Assembly (NCBI GenBank): GCA_022360235.1
Contig: JAKSDE010000513.1
Location: 1 to 10,243 of the forward strand
Direction of reading: 5' to 3'
Source of the DNA: Cytophagales bacterium
Lineage (GTDB): Bacteria > Bacteroidota > Bacteroidia > Cytophagales > Amoebophilaceae
Length of the DNA stretch: 10,243 nt
The translations under genes were made by a program, and so were the position numbers. Numbering within the stretch: the first letter of the stretch is position 1; each line of letters begins with the position of its first letter. Below are positions 1 to 7,731 of this stretch, in pieces. Under the pieces are notes generated by a model. That model was not told the origin of the DNA, did no database searches, and saw only the letters and a list, made by a program, of their open reading frames with translations.

Positions 1-986
1 AGATGCCGATAAGCTCGTTCGGTTGCTTCTCTTCCTCGCGGCGTTCGCTTAAGGTAGCCCTCCTGGATGAGAAAGGGTTCGTAAACCTCTTCAATGGTTT
101 CTGTCTCTTCTCCACAAGCAGTAGCAATCGTAGTAATACCTACAGGTCCTCCTTGAAATTTTTCGATGATGGTTGTAAGAATACGATTATCCATTTCGTC
201 GAGCCCATTTTCATCAACATCTAGGGCCTTTAAGGCAAGTTGTGCAATTACTTTGTCAATCTTACCATCCCCCTTAATTTGGGCGAAATCACGCGTTCTT
301 CGAAGTAAGTTATTAGCAACTCTGGGGGTGCCCCGGCTCCTCCGTGCAATTTCGTAGGCGGCCACTTCGTCAGTAGTAACAGCTAAGATACAACTCGATC
401 GTTTGACAATCTGTGTAAGCAGGTTAGCATCATAATACGCTAAGCGTGCATTAATACCAAAGCGTGCTCTGAACGGCGAGGTAAGCAACCCTGCACGGGT
501 CGTAGCACCAATGAGTGTAAAAGGGTTTAAGTTAATTTGAACACTGCGTGCATTCGGCCCTGAGTCAAGCATAATATCAATTCTAAAATCTTCCATTGCC
601 GTATAGAGGTATTCCTCCACCACAGGATTAAGCCGATGGATTTCATCAATAAACAAAACATCATTGGGCTCAAGCGCTGTTAGCATCCCTGCCAAATCAC
701 TCGGTTTATCCAGCACAGGACCTGAGGTAACTTTAATATGGGTATTCAATTCATGGGCAATGATGTGTGCTAGGGTTGTTTTACCGAGTCCTGGGGGGCC
801 ATGGAGTAGTACATGGTCTAACGGCTCTCCTCTTTGTTGGGTAGCTCGTACAAAGACTTTAATATTCTCTACGATCTTTTTTTGGCCTGTAAAATCTTCA
901 AAATTGAGGGGACGTAAGGCGCGATCTACTTCCTCGTCGCCCCTTGTTAAGTGCGTTTTTGCTCCTTTAAGATATTCTTCACGCAT
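1..986 (-). CDS. ruvB: Holliday junction branch migration ATPase RuvB, 3' end cut by the window edge
   Basis: RuvB is the AAA+ motor of the RuvABC complex. It forms hexameric rings that pump DNA through Holliday junctions during recombinational repair in the cytoplasm. Reading the minus strand from ATG at 986 gives 328 uninterrupted codons before the left edge, so only about ten C-terminal residues are missing compared with the usual length of roughly 340. Visible motifs are Walker A GPPGLGKT at residues 63-70, Walker B with DEIH at 114-117, sensor 1 GATTRAG at 160-166, and the arginine-finger segment SPFRARFG, with R173 as the likely finger. The winged-helix DNA-binding C-terminus is present, with GGPVGI and the [14 protein letters not shown] stretch. 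The start is supported by an in-frame stop shortly upstream and by the usual MREEYL-type N-terminus. Its upstream region has only a one-mismatch promoter box (TAACTTCG on the minus strand, 999-1006). Identity is near certain. Confidence 0.97.
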   Translation of the reverse strand, partial: MREEYLKGAKTHLTRGDEEVDRALRPLNFEDFTGQKKIVENIKVFVRATQQRGEPLDHVLLHGPPGLGKTTLAHIIAHELNTHIKVTSGPVLDKPSDLAGMLTALEPNDVLFIDEIHRLNPVVEEYLYTAMEDFRIDIMLDSGPNARSVQINLNPFTLIGATTRAGLLTSPFRARFGINARLAYYDANLLTQIVKRSSCILAVTTDEVAAYEIARRSRGTPRVANNLLRRTRDFAQIKGDGKIDKVIAQLALKALDVDENGLDEMDNRILTTIIEKFQGGPVGITTIATACGEETETIEEVYEPFLIQEGYLKRTPRGREATERAYRH

Positions 987-1284
987 CCGCTTTTCTTACG
1001 AAGTTAGTTAATCAAACGCTATTTTAATAATCTGCCTTTCAATGGAATAGGAGGGTAATCCAGGAAAAATACTTGACAGCTATCGCGAAAAGCTAGACCT
1101 ATGCTATGAGTGTATAGAATAGGGTCACGCTTCAAGACGGAGTTAGGGAAAATGCAGAACAACTTAGCCTAGACTACTGGGTACATTTCTGAGGTCTCCT
1201 CTTTGCCTTTGTCTGTACGCGGTTTGCACAACAGTCCGACCTCTATCAATAGCCCTTAGTGGCATGTCAACCTAGCATTTGAAT
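987..1284. other. Non-coding gap between ruvB and gldB, nothing recognised
   Basis: This gap of about 300 bp separates the ruvB start from the gldB stop. I see no tRNA, no convincing terminator and no recognisable protein remnant. The longest frame noticed is 33 codons on the minus strand (1164-1265, starting MPLRAIDRGR). It resembles no family I know and has no promoter box, so I do not call it. The stretch should hold the ruvB promoter (minus strand) and the 3' end of the gldB transcript. Confidence 0.5.
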
Positions 1285-2286
1285 TTATAGTCCTCTGGGT
1301 CGGTACTTTGATTGCCTCAATAAGGCTTGTGCATGGGAATTACGCATCAGTGTGGGTAAGGTAAGGTCTGTATGCATAGCCATATATTTTTTTACAATCT
1401 CCCAACCGAGCCAGTGACCAATTCTTCCAGGACATCTCGGACCTATCTCTAACGTAAAGGGCCTGTCGTTTATATATTTATTTACTACTGAATGATCGGT
1501 TTTGTAGAATAATTCGTTTTCAATAAAATGCTCCCACACTATAGCTTGGTTTTGTTGTACATCTGCTAGTTGTTGCGCTGTGTAAGCGATAATGAGGCTG
1601 TCTGCTGTAAAGGGAAGGACCGATTTTGTAAAGTAGTAAGCTTTTCCATAATAGATCATATCTGCTAAAAGTGTATGATCCTCATTATCTGTCTCGTTAA
1701 ACTGCTGTGAAATTAATAGCATTATCTTAGGAACAATAGAAAGCGGTTGGTACGTATTGCATATATACTGAGGCAACGCGATAGGCCTGAACTTAGCCCC
1801 TTCGCCTAGAAAAAAATCGAGTCCTATGACGATCAAGCTATCGTCTACATATAAGTCTGTACCCATGCCCGTAATAAACGTAGCGATCTTAGGAAGGTGG
1901 AATGAGGGATAATAGTAGCGGATATAACGAAAAGCTTCTTCTAATTGATGCTGTATTGTCGAAAAGTTGCCGAAAACACGCTGCACCTCCTCATATAGTG
2001 TAACCATGTGAGCGTTATGGGTAAGTTGCCATAACTCATCTACCAGGATAGAATCGTGGGAATAGGTATCGAGCTTTAGAAACTTTTTAGCAAAAAGGGG
2101 ATAGTCTTTTAAAAAAGTGCGTATCTCCTCCTTGCTCGTTAATCCAAACAATACACGCTCTAGCCGCGCTATCTTCAAATCAACTTGTATCTTACTTACA
2201 TCTGGAATTTTCAAATAATGATCGTCAGATGAACAAGTAACGCAGGTGATACTCAGAAAAAAAGCGACTAATAAATTTCGTAACAT
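1285..2286 (-). CDS. gldB: GldB-family lipoprotein (gliding motility-associated)
   Basis: The 333-residue protein has the length and pattern of GldB. This envelope lipoprotein is required for gliding in Flavobacterium, but it is also kept in many non-gliding Bacteroidota, where its role is unclear. The N-terminus is a short hydrophobic signal (residues 2-14) followed by cysteines at 15 and 18. C18 is the better candidate for lipidation although the -1 residue is Thr, so the lipobox is imperfect. SSDD follows C18, an acidic run like the lipoprotein export signal that sends Bacteroidota lipoproteins to the cell surface. The family-typical C-terminal block CPGRIGHWLGWEIVKKYM lies around residues 282-300. 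No HExxH zinc motif is visible. The gene is divergent from the beta-barrel gene at 2324, with 37 bp between start codons, so the promoters must overlap or lie inside the neighbouring gene. The minus strand holds only a weak box (TATATTCG, 2302-2309). Family assignment is confident; function in this organism is inference. Confidence 0.87.
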   Translation of the reverse strand: MLRNLLVAFFLSITCVTCSSDDHYLKIPDVSKIQVDLKIARLERVLFGLTSKEEIRTFLKDYPLFAKKFLKLDTYSHDSILVDELWQLTHNAHMVTLYEEVQRVFGNFSTIQHQLEEAFRYIRYYYPSFHLPKIATFITGMGTDLYVDDSLIVIGLDFFLGEGAKFRPIALPQYICNTYQPLSIVPKIMLLISQQFNETDNEDHTLLADMIYYGKAYYFTKSVLPFTADSLIIAYTAQQLADVQQNQAIVWEHFIENELFYKTDHSVVNKYINDRPFTLEIGPRCPGRIGHWLGWEIVKKYMAMHTDLTLPTLMRNSHAQALLRQSKYRPRGL

Positions 2287-2311
2287 TATTTATTTCTGCG
2301 ACGAATATATT

Positions 2312-2319
2312 TATTTTTG
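2312..2319 (+). promoter_or_regulatory. Bacteroidota -7 promoter box TATTTTTG upstream of the beta-barrel gene
   Basis: This is an exact match to TAnnTTTG, the -7 element of the Bacteroidota primary sigma factor. A TTTA at 2289-2292, spaced 19 bp away, could be a poor -33 element (consensus TTTG/TTG). The box ends only four bases before the ATG at 2324, so transcription from it would start at or just after the start codon. It is either a leaderless promoter or a chance match in AT-rich DNA. Confidence 0.35.
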
Positions 2320-2323
2320 CAGT

Positions 2324-2989
2324 ATGAAAAAATATATCCTTCTTATTTCAGTTTGTTTAATCAGTACGTATGCATTGTCAAAAGATCTCCCGCCTACTTA
2401 TCCAGCAGAAAATCGGCTCGGTATAAAAATATCTCCTAGTATATCGTTTAACAGAGTCAATACAAATCCTGATACTTCAAGTTTTTCATCTAGTAGAAGT
2501 GCTTTAAGGCTTATTATCGGCCCAATCTATGACATATATATAAAGGAGAGGTATTGCCTAAGTACGGGCTTACTTTATGCAGCTAAACGCGCATCGATTA
2601 AAAATGAGAAGCTTCAAATCAGTGAAGAACATAGCCTTCAGTATTTACAGTTACCTATTTTATTTAAGCTATATACGAATGAAATTAGTTTAGACACTAA
2701 ATTATATTTCCAGCTAGGGGGTGTTTTTGAAGTTAAAATTGAAGAAAGAGCGGCTAAAATAAATACTTCTCATTCGCCCTTCATCAAGAAGTTCAAGCCC
2801 TTCGATGCTGCTACTTTATTGGGCGTGGGTGTCGAATATGGCATTAGTTCAGGCATTAGTGTATTTGGAGGTATCAGTTACCAAAGAGGCCTTGTCAATA
2901 CGATAAAAGAACAAGCCAGTGAGGAAGGGGAACAAAAGGTTCTTTTTAAAAATGATTTTATAAGTATTGATATAGGGGCGAGATTTTAG
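2324..2989 (+). CDS. Secreted outer-membrane beta-barrel protein, PorT-like
   Basis: The 221-residue protein begins with a clear signal peptide: MKK, a hydrophobic core to about residue 17, and a likely signal peptidase I cleavage after ALS at 19. The mature part alternates polar and hydrophobic residues in short predicted strands separated by Gly/Asn-rich turns (for example the GIKISPSISF, LSTGLLYA and GVGVEYGIS segments). It ends in FISIDIGARF, with the C-terminal aromatic residue expected of a BAM-inserted barrel. This pattern fits the outer membrane beta-barrel family PF13568 (PorT-like), probably eight strands. The frame stays open upstream to an ATG at 2246, but that start would overlap gldB and bury the signal peptide behind 26 charged residues, so ATG 2324 is chosen. 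The gene is divergent from gldB. The family is structural and gives no specific function; adhesin, porin-like or assembly roles are all possible. Confidence 0.82.
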   Translation: MKKYILLISVCLISTYALSKDLPPTYPAENRLGIKISPSISFNRVNTNPDTSSFSSSRSALRLIIGPIYDIYIKERYCLSTGLLYAAKRASIKNEKLQISEEHSLQYLQLPILFKLYTNEISLDTKLYFQLGGVFEVKIEERAAKINTSHSPFIKKFKPFDAATLLGVGVEYGISSGISVFGGISYQRGLVNTIKEQASEEGEQKVLFKNDFISIDIGARF

Positions 2990-3102
2990 TTAGCTTGTCG
3001 TGAGCTACCCCCTAAGTTTGTTGAGTGGTCAAGGGTAGATGCTTAAACACCCTATTGCACCAACATAATTACTGCAACGTTACAAGGTCACAAACATTTT
3101 AT

Positions 3103-3110
3103 TAACTTTG
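3103..3110 (+). promoter_or_regulatory. Bacteroidota -7 promoter box TAACTTTG upstream of queA
   Basis: This is an exact TAnnTTTG match 36 bases before the queA ATG, which gives a plausible leader of about 30 nt. The -33 element is poor: TTAC at 3080-3083 is the best candidate with 19 bp spacing. The queA frame has no gene close enough upstream to share a transcript, which supports a promoter here. Confidence 0.5.
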
Positions 3111-3146
3111 TAGTTTGGAAATTTCACTCACAGAAATTGGACGTAT

Positions 3147-4199
3147 ATGAAGTTATCAGCCTTTAAATTTAATTTGCCGCCAGAGCTAATTGCCTTATAT
3201 CCTCCTGAAGATAGGCAAGATGCTCGCCTGATGGTAGTGCATAAAGATACAGGCAAAATTGAACATAGAATATTCAAAGATATCCTCGACTATCTTGATG
3301 AGGGTGATACCTTGGTGATCAATGATACAAAAGTATTTCCGGCTAAACTTTATGGTACCAAAGAAAAGACAGGTGCCCCTATAGAAATATTTCTTTTAAG
3401 AGAGTTGAATGAGGAATTACACCTCTGGGATGTGCTGGTTGATCCAGCGAGAAAAATTCGTGTCGGCAATAAATTGTATTTGGGGAATGGGGAGCTCACT
3501 GCAGAAGTATTAGACAATACTACGTCTAGGGGCAGAACACTCAAATTCTTATTTGAAGGAAATTCTCAAGAGCTGCTTAGTCTAATTGATGAACTAGGGG
3601 AAACACCACTTCCTCAATCTATTAATAGGAAGGTTGAATTTGAAGACAGAGCGAATTATCAAACGGTTTATGCAAAGTATATCGGCGCTGTGGCTGCACC
3701 TATGGCAGGGTTACACTTTACAAAAAATCTTCTGAAACGTCTAGAGCTCAAAGGCGTAGCTATTACTCCCATTACCTTGCATATTGGGCTAGGCACACTG
3801 CGATCTGTTGATGTAGAGGATCTCACCAAGCATAAAGTTGACTCTGAAGGCTTTATGATCAGTGAGGAAACTTCGCGCTTAGTCAACAAATCATTAGACA
3901 ATAAAAAAAGAGTCTGTGCAGTAGGAGCCAGTTCTCTCAAGGCGTTAGAGTCTTCGATCTCTGCTTCTTCAAGAGTAAAGCCTATCCAAAGTTGGACTAA
4001 TAAATTTATTTTTCCTCCTTATACCGTTAGAGTGTGTAATTTGCTAATTAGCAATTTCCATTTACCAGGATCTACGTTACTTATAAATTCTGCTGCTTTC
4101 GGAGGCTATGACCTAATTATGCACGCTTATCAAGTGGCTATCAAAGAGAAGTATCGGTTCTCTGTCTACGGAGATGCAATGCTAATTATAGATGAATAG
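3147..4199 (+). CDS. queA: S-adenosylmethionine:tRNA ribosyltransferase-isomerase QueA
   Basis: QueA moves and isomerises the ribosyl part of S-adenosylmethionine onto preQ1 at the wobble position of GUN-anticodon tRNAs, giving epoxyqueuosine, the penultimate step of queuosine synthesis. The 350-residue product is full length for the family (about 340-360). Landmarks are LVINDTKVFPAKL at 56-68, GETPLPQSI at 151-159, the near-invariant APMAGLHFT at 184-192, LHIGLGTLRSV at 211-221, AVGASSLKALES at 258-269, FIFPPYTV at 287-294, NFHLPGSTLL at 303-312, and YRFSVYGDAML near the end. The FPPY version, rather than the FPGY seen in proteobacteria, is what I recall for Bacteroidota QueA, so I do not treat it as a defect. 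The gene stands alone. The other queuosine genes (queC/D/E/F, tgt, queG) are not in this window, so whether queuosine is made or preQ1 is salvaged cannot be told here. Confidence 0.97.
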   Translation: MKLSAFKFNLPPELIALYPPEDRQDARLMVVHKDTGKIEHRIFKDILDYLDEGDTLVINDTKVFPAKLYGTKEKTGAPIEIFLLRELNEELHLWDVLVDPARKIRVGNKLYLGNGELTAEVLDNTTSRGRTLKFLFEGNSQELLSLIDELGETPLPQSINRKVEFEDRANYQTVYAKYIGAVAAPMAGLHFTKNLLKRLELKGVAITPITLHIGLGTLRSVDVEDLTKHKVDSEGFMISEETSRLVNKSLDNKKRVCAVGASSLKALESSISASSRVKPIQSWTNKFIFPPYTVRVCNLLISNFHLPGSTLLINSAAFGGYDLIMHAYQVAIKEKYRFSVYGDAMLIIDE

Positions 4200-4399
4200 G
4201 CATTCCACTATCATCCTTCACGTTGAATGGAACGGTAAATACACGTACCTTAGTAAGCAACAGCAAGTAAATCACCTCGCTTTGCGTAATGAATAACACG
4301 CGCTCGATGAATAATTCTCAATAAATACATGGTTTATTGGAGTCAACGGGGTGTAAATAGTTGAAAATGATAGTGACCTCCTGTAATTCACGGGTTCCC

Positions 4400-5116
4400 A
4401 TGAACAAGAAAAATAAACAAGTCTATTTAAAAAAACTCGGGCTTATCGATTACCAAAAGGCATGGAATATCCAGGACATGCTCTTCCAGGAAATCATGAC
4501 TATTAAATTACGCAACAGAAAACTTCCAAAGGACGCACAAAAACCTACCCCTAATTATTTACTCTTCTGTGAGCATCCTCACGTGTATACTTTGGGTAAA
4601 AGTGGTGCTGAAGAGCATTTACTTATAGAGAAGAGCCAATTAAAAGATAGCGGCATAACTTTTCATAAAACCAATCGAGGTGGAGATATTACCTATCACG
4701 GGCCAGGGCAACTTGTTGCCTATCCTATAATAGACTTAGATAACTTCTTTACAGATATTCATCGCTACCTAAGGTTGCTTGAGCAAGCAGTAATATTGAC
4801 ACTTAAGGATTTCATGATCGAAGCCGGCCGCATAGAAAGACTTACCGGTGTCTGGCTGGACTACAAGAGTAGTAAAAATGCCCGCAAGATTTGTGCGTTG
4901 GGGGTAAGAACCAGCCGTTGGATAACAATGCATGGCCTCGCTTTAAATGTGAACACAGATTTAAACTACTTCGACCATATTGTACCGTGCGGTATCAAAG
5001 ACAAACAAGTGACTTCAATGGAGCAAGTATTAAAAAAAACACAAGCAATGCAAGCAGTTTCAAACAGCCTCCAAAAGCATATGATAGCTTTATTTGAGAT
5101 GACATTGGTAGCTTAA
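4400..5116 (+). CDS. lipB: Octanoyl-[acyl-carrier-protein]:protein N-octanoyltransferase LipB
   Basis: LipB transfers octanoate from acyl carrier protein onto lipoyl domains of 2-oxoacid dehydrogenase E2 subunits and GcvH; LipA then inserts sulphur. With ATG at 4400 the protein has 238 residues. Visible motifs are the substrate loop FHKTNRGGDITYHGPGQLVAYP (split here as residues 88-97 and 98-109), the catalytic lysine K163 in ARKICALGVR, the HGLALNVNTDL block at 178-188, and the acyl-accepting cysteine C197 in PCGIKDK. Start choice: the frame is open upstream to ATG 4367 and TTG 4361, but the added residues (MIVTSCNSRVP) resemble nothing in the family, and homologues begin shortly before the LGLIDYQKAW motif, so 4400 is preferred. 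No strong ribosome binding site is visible, as is common in Bacteroidota. I see no convincing TAnnTTTG box in the 200 bp upstream. Both active-site residues are intact. Confidence 0.96.
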   Translation: MNKKNKQVYLKKLGLIDYQKAWNIQDMLFQEIMTIKLRNRKLPKDAQKPTPNYLLFCEHPHVYTLGKSGAEEHLLIEKSQLKDSGITFHKTNRGGDITYHGPGQLVAYPIIDLDNFFTDIHRYLRLLEQAVILTLKDFMIEAGRIERLTGVWLDYKSSKNARKICALGVRTSRWITMHGLALNVNTDLNYFDHIVPCGIKDKQVTSMEQVLKKTQAMQAVSNSLQKHMIALFEMTLVA

Positions 5117-5141
5117 GATGCTTCTTTACGCATGCAAGCGC

Positions 5142-5172
5142 TTTGAAGTAAGAAGTAAGTACTATATTTTTG
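5142..5172 (+). promoter_or_regulatory. Bacteroidota promoter for sucD: TTTG, 19 bp, TATTTTTG
   Basis: This is the best promoter in the window. The -33 element TTTG is at 5142-5145, followed by a 19 bp spacer and an exact TAnnTTTG at 5165-5172. The sucD ATG lies 40 bases further on, with a purine-rich AGGAAAATAGAAAG stretch just before it. The lipB stop is at 5114-5116, so sucD is probably transcribed independently. Confidence 0.68.
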
Positions 5173-5212
5173 CTCTCCAACAACCAAGCCCCATAGAAAG
5201 GAAAATAGAAAG

Positions 5213-6088
5213 ATGAGTATTTTAGTTAATAAAAATTCGAAAGTTCTTGTACAAGGGTTTACTGGCGCTGAGGGAACATTTCACGCCAAGCAGATGATTG
5301 ACTATGGAACCAATATTGTAGGTGGCGTTACACCAGGTAAAGGAGGCATGACGCACCTAGGCAAACCCGTATTTAATACAGTCAAAGAAGCGATTAACCA
5401 CACAGGAGCTAATGTATCTATCGTATTTGTTCCCCCTGCTTTTGCAGCCGATGCTATCTTAGAAGCAGTCCAAGCGAGCATGAGGCTAATCATTACCATC
5501 ACGGAAGGTATTCCTACGCAAGACATGATTACCGTAAAAGCATATATCAAAGACAAAGAGGTGGTCTTGATTGGCCCCAACTGCCCAGGCGTAATTACCC
5601 CTGGTGAGGCGAAAGTAGGGATTATGCCAGGATTTATTCATCAAAAAGGGAGTATCGGAATCGTATCAAGATCGGGCACGCTTACCTATGAAGCTGTTAG
5701 TCAAATTACTAAAGCAGGGCTAGGGCAATCTACTTGTATTGGAATAGGGGGAGACCCCATCATTGGTACGACGACTTTAGAAGCCGTAAAAATGCTGATG
5801 AATGATCCTGAAACTGAAGGTATTGTGATGATCGGTGAAATTGGAGGAAATACAGAGTCAGAAGCAGCCCAGTGGATCAAAGAGCAGGGTACTAAACCAG
5901 TAGTGGGCTTTATTGCAGGACAAACTGCCCTGCCTGGCCGAAGAATGGGGCATGCCGGTGCTATCATTGGCAGTGCTGATGATACGGCTAAGGCCAAAAT
6001 GAAAATTATGCGTGCATGTGGTATTCATGTAGTTGAATCACCTGCTGATATTGGAGAAACGATAGCAAAGGTAAAGCAAAGCGCTTGA
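5213..6088 (+). CDS. sucD: Succinyl-CoA synthetase (succinate-CoA ligase) alpha subunit SucD
   Basis: SucD and SucC together interconvert succinyl-CoA and succinate, coupled to phosphorylation of ADP or GDP. SucD binds CoA and carries the phosphohistidine. The 291-residue product matches the family length. The N-terminal CoA-binding Rossmann domain shows [12 protein letters not shown] at 13-24 and GGVTPGKGG at 37-45. The ligase domain shows [20 protein letters not shown] at 121-140, [12 protein letters not shown] at 149-160, [10 protein letters not shown] at 177-186, and the active-site H247 in [12 protein letters not shown] at 242-253. All key residues are intact. The beta subunit gene sucC is not in this window; the two genes are often unlinked in Bacteroidota. 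With lipB just upstream, the pair points to retained 2-oxoacid dehydrogenase or partial TCA-cycle metabolism, although the genes are not an operon. Confidence 0.97.
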   Translation: MSILVNKNSKVLVQGFTGAEGTFHAKQMIDYGTNIVGGVTPGKGGMTHLGKPVFNTVKEAINHTGANVSIVFVPPAFAADAILEAVQASMRLIITITEGIPTQDMITVKAYIKDKEVVLIGPNCPGVITPGEAKVGIMPGFIHQKGSIGIVSRSGTLTYEAVSQITKAGLGQSTCIGIGGDPIIGTTTLEAVKMLMNDPETEGIVMIGEIGGNTESEAAQWIKEQGTKPVVGFIAGQTALPGRRMGHAGAIIGSADDTAKAKMKIMRACGIHVVESPADIGETIAKVKQSA

Positions 6089-6202
6089 ACTTTTTAGCCC
6101 TAAACCCATACAGTCTGCTTTTTTAATGATAACACCGGTAGATAAATTGTTTTTAAATTAGACTAAGACTTCACCTACCATCAACATAAATTTTAGCTCG
6201 CT

Positions 6203-7537
6203 ATGAGGATAATACGCAAAAAGGTTCTATGCTTGCTTATCAGTTTAATAGGTATAGCTACCGCTGCTGATGGGCAAGGGAAGCCTATTGAATTCGTAGA
6301 ATATGATTTAGATAATGGCCTTCATGTGATCTTACACCGAGATAATAGTACACCTATTGTAGATATAGGTGTTATGTACCATGTAGGTGCTAAAAATGAA
6401 AAGCCTAACAGAACAGGCTTGGCGCATTTTTTTGAACATTTGCTATTTGAAGGAACTGAAAATATTGATAGGGGGGCGTATGATAAAATTATTCTAGGGG
6501 CAGGGGGACATCTCAATGCTTATACCACACAAGATTATACTTACTATTACGAAACACTACCCGCTAACCAACTTGAACTAGGTCTTTATATGGAGTCAGA
6601 AAGACTCTTGCATGCTAAAGTCGATCTTGTCGGTGTAGAAACACAACGGAAAGTAGTTAAAGAAGAAAAAAGGGAACGGTATGATAATCGCCCCTATGGA
6701 TCAGTATGGATAGAAATCTTCAAACGTGCTTTCCAGCACCATCCTTATCAGTGGGCAGCTATTGGTTCGATGGAGCACTTAGATGCTGCTACACTTGAGG
6801 AATTTATGACATTTTATAAAACGTACTATGTCCCTAACAATGCTACGTTAACGATTGCAGGAGCCATTGATATTGCTAACACAAAAGCTTTAGTAGAAAA
6901 GTATTTCGGAGAAATTCCTAGGGGTACAACGCCTATCTATAGGCCACAAATAAAAGAACCTCCCCTTAAAGGACAAATAGTAGATACTGTTTACGATTTT
7001 ATTGAATTACCCGCTGTTTACCAAGCCTATCGCATTCCTGAAATGGAAAGCCGAGATTCTTATGCACTAACTATGCTAGCTATGCTCTTAGGCCAAGGGG
7101 AAAGCTCGTGGCTTCATAAAACACTGGTCGATCAACAGCAAGTAGCTTTGCAAGTAAATGTCTTTCCTTATTTTCTGGAAGATGAAGGCCTTTTGATCGT
7201 TTTAGGTATAGCGAATACAAGCGTCCATATTAATACTGTCAGTAGCGCTATTGATACAGCGATTGAAAAGGTAAAAGCACAGCTTATAACGGAAAAAACA
7301 CTTCAAAAATTACAAAATCAAATGGAAAATGACCTTGTTAACGCACGTAGTAGCATGCATCATATTGCTGAAGCGTTATCTTTGAACCATGTTTTCTTTA
7401 ATAATACGAATTTAATTAATACAGAAATCGACGAATACCGTAAGATAGATGCGGCTGCTATTCAACGTATAGCGCAGAAGTATCTTCGTAAAGAGAATAG
7501 GGTAATGCTCTATTACCTTCCTCATTCCAAGCAATGA
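6203..7537 (+). CDS. Secreted M16 family zinc metallopeptidase (insulinase/processing-peptidase type)
   Basis: The 444-residue protein has an N-terminal signal peptide (basic MRIIRKK, hydrophobic core about 8-20, likely cleavage near ATA or ADG at 20-24), so it is probably periplasmic or envelope-located. The peptidase domain follows, with the inverted zinc motif HFFEH at 75-79: H75 and H79 are ligands and E78 is the catalytic base. E155 in VVKEEKRER, 76 residues downstream, is the expected third ligand. GGHLNAYTTQDYTYYYETLP around 101-120 is typical M16 substrate-cleft sequence. The C-terminal M16 domain begins around residue 215 and runs to the end. The length fits a two-domain half-size M16 peptidase. 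In many bacteria such a gene is followed by a partner lacking the zinc motif; none is present here, since the next gene is ftsE on the other strand. The natural substrate is unknown. I see no good promoter box in the 114 bp after sucD, so read-through from sucD is possible. Confidence 0.94.
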   Translation: MRIIRKKVLCLLISLIGIATAADGQGKPIEFVEYDLDNGLHVILHRDNSTPIVDIGVMYHVGAKNEKPNRTGLAHFFEHLLFEGTENIDRGAYDKIILGAGGHLNAYTTQDYTYYYETLPANQLELGLYMESERLLHAKVDLVGVETQRKVVKEEKRERYDNRPYGSVWIEIFKRAFQHHPYQWAAIGSMEHLDAATLEEFMTFYKTYYVPNNATLTIAGAIDIANTKALVEKYFGEIPRGTTPIYRPQIKEPPLKGQIVDTVYDFIELPAVYQAYRIPEMESRDSYALTMLAMLLGQGESSWLHKTLVDQQQVALQVNVFPYFLEDEGLLIVLGIANTSVHINTVSSAIDTAIEKVKAQLITEKTLQKLQNQMENDLVNARSSMHHIAEALSLNHVFFNNTNLINTEIDEYRKIDAAAIQRIAQKYLRKENRVMLYYLPHSKQ

Positions 7538-7562
7538 ATTTCCTTATCGAAAATACCTCAAG

Positions 7563-7592
7563 CAAACACCCTTGTAGTAGCCAGGGGGTTTG
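7563..7592 (+). terminator. Possible hairpin terminator after the M16 gene
   Basis: CAAACACCC (7563-7571) can pair with GGGGGTTTG (7584-7592), giving eight of nine pairs around a 12-base loop, 25 bases after the M16 stop. No T-run follows, so classical Rho-independent function is doubtful. Its position between convergent genes is the main support. Confidence 0.3.
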
Positions 7593-7701
7593 ATACAGTT
7601 CTAGACTGCTGCCAAACGCATCAAAATCCGCTCATGTAGCCTATCAAGAAGGGGTGTAACCTAGTTTTGCAACAGCCTCGGTTCAATACAACCCACCTAA
7701 A

Positions 7702-7722
7702 ACTCAGAACTCGGAACTCAGA
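7702..7722. repeat. Three tandem copies of a 7-bp unit
   Basis: Perfect head-to-tail copies ACTCAGA (7702-7708), ACTCGGA (7709-7715, one difference) and ACTCAGA (7716-7722) sit in the gap between the convergent M16 and ftsE genes, ten bases past the ftsE stop. They are not part of any coding frame I trust. The cause may be slippage or a mobile repeat. Confidence 0.75.
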
Positions 7723-7731
7723 TTAGTTTTA

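Noticed and set aside
664..1011. Plus-strand 115-codon open frame
   Set aside because: It lies antisense inside ruvB, whose motifs are unmistakable; the frame has no family features.
1164..1265. 33-residue minus-strand frame between ruvB and gldB
   Set aside because: No recognisable family, no promoter box and no ribosome binding site; length is within chance for a gap this size.
2246..2323. Longer start (ATG 2246) for the beta-barrel gene
   Set aside because: It would overlap gldB and place 26 residues in front of a clear signal peptide; ATG 2324 gives a normal secreted protein.
5302..5997. Two minus-strand frames of 92 and 98 codons
   Set aside because: They are antisense shadows of sucD, produced by its codon use.
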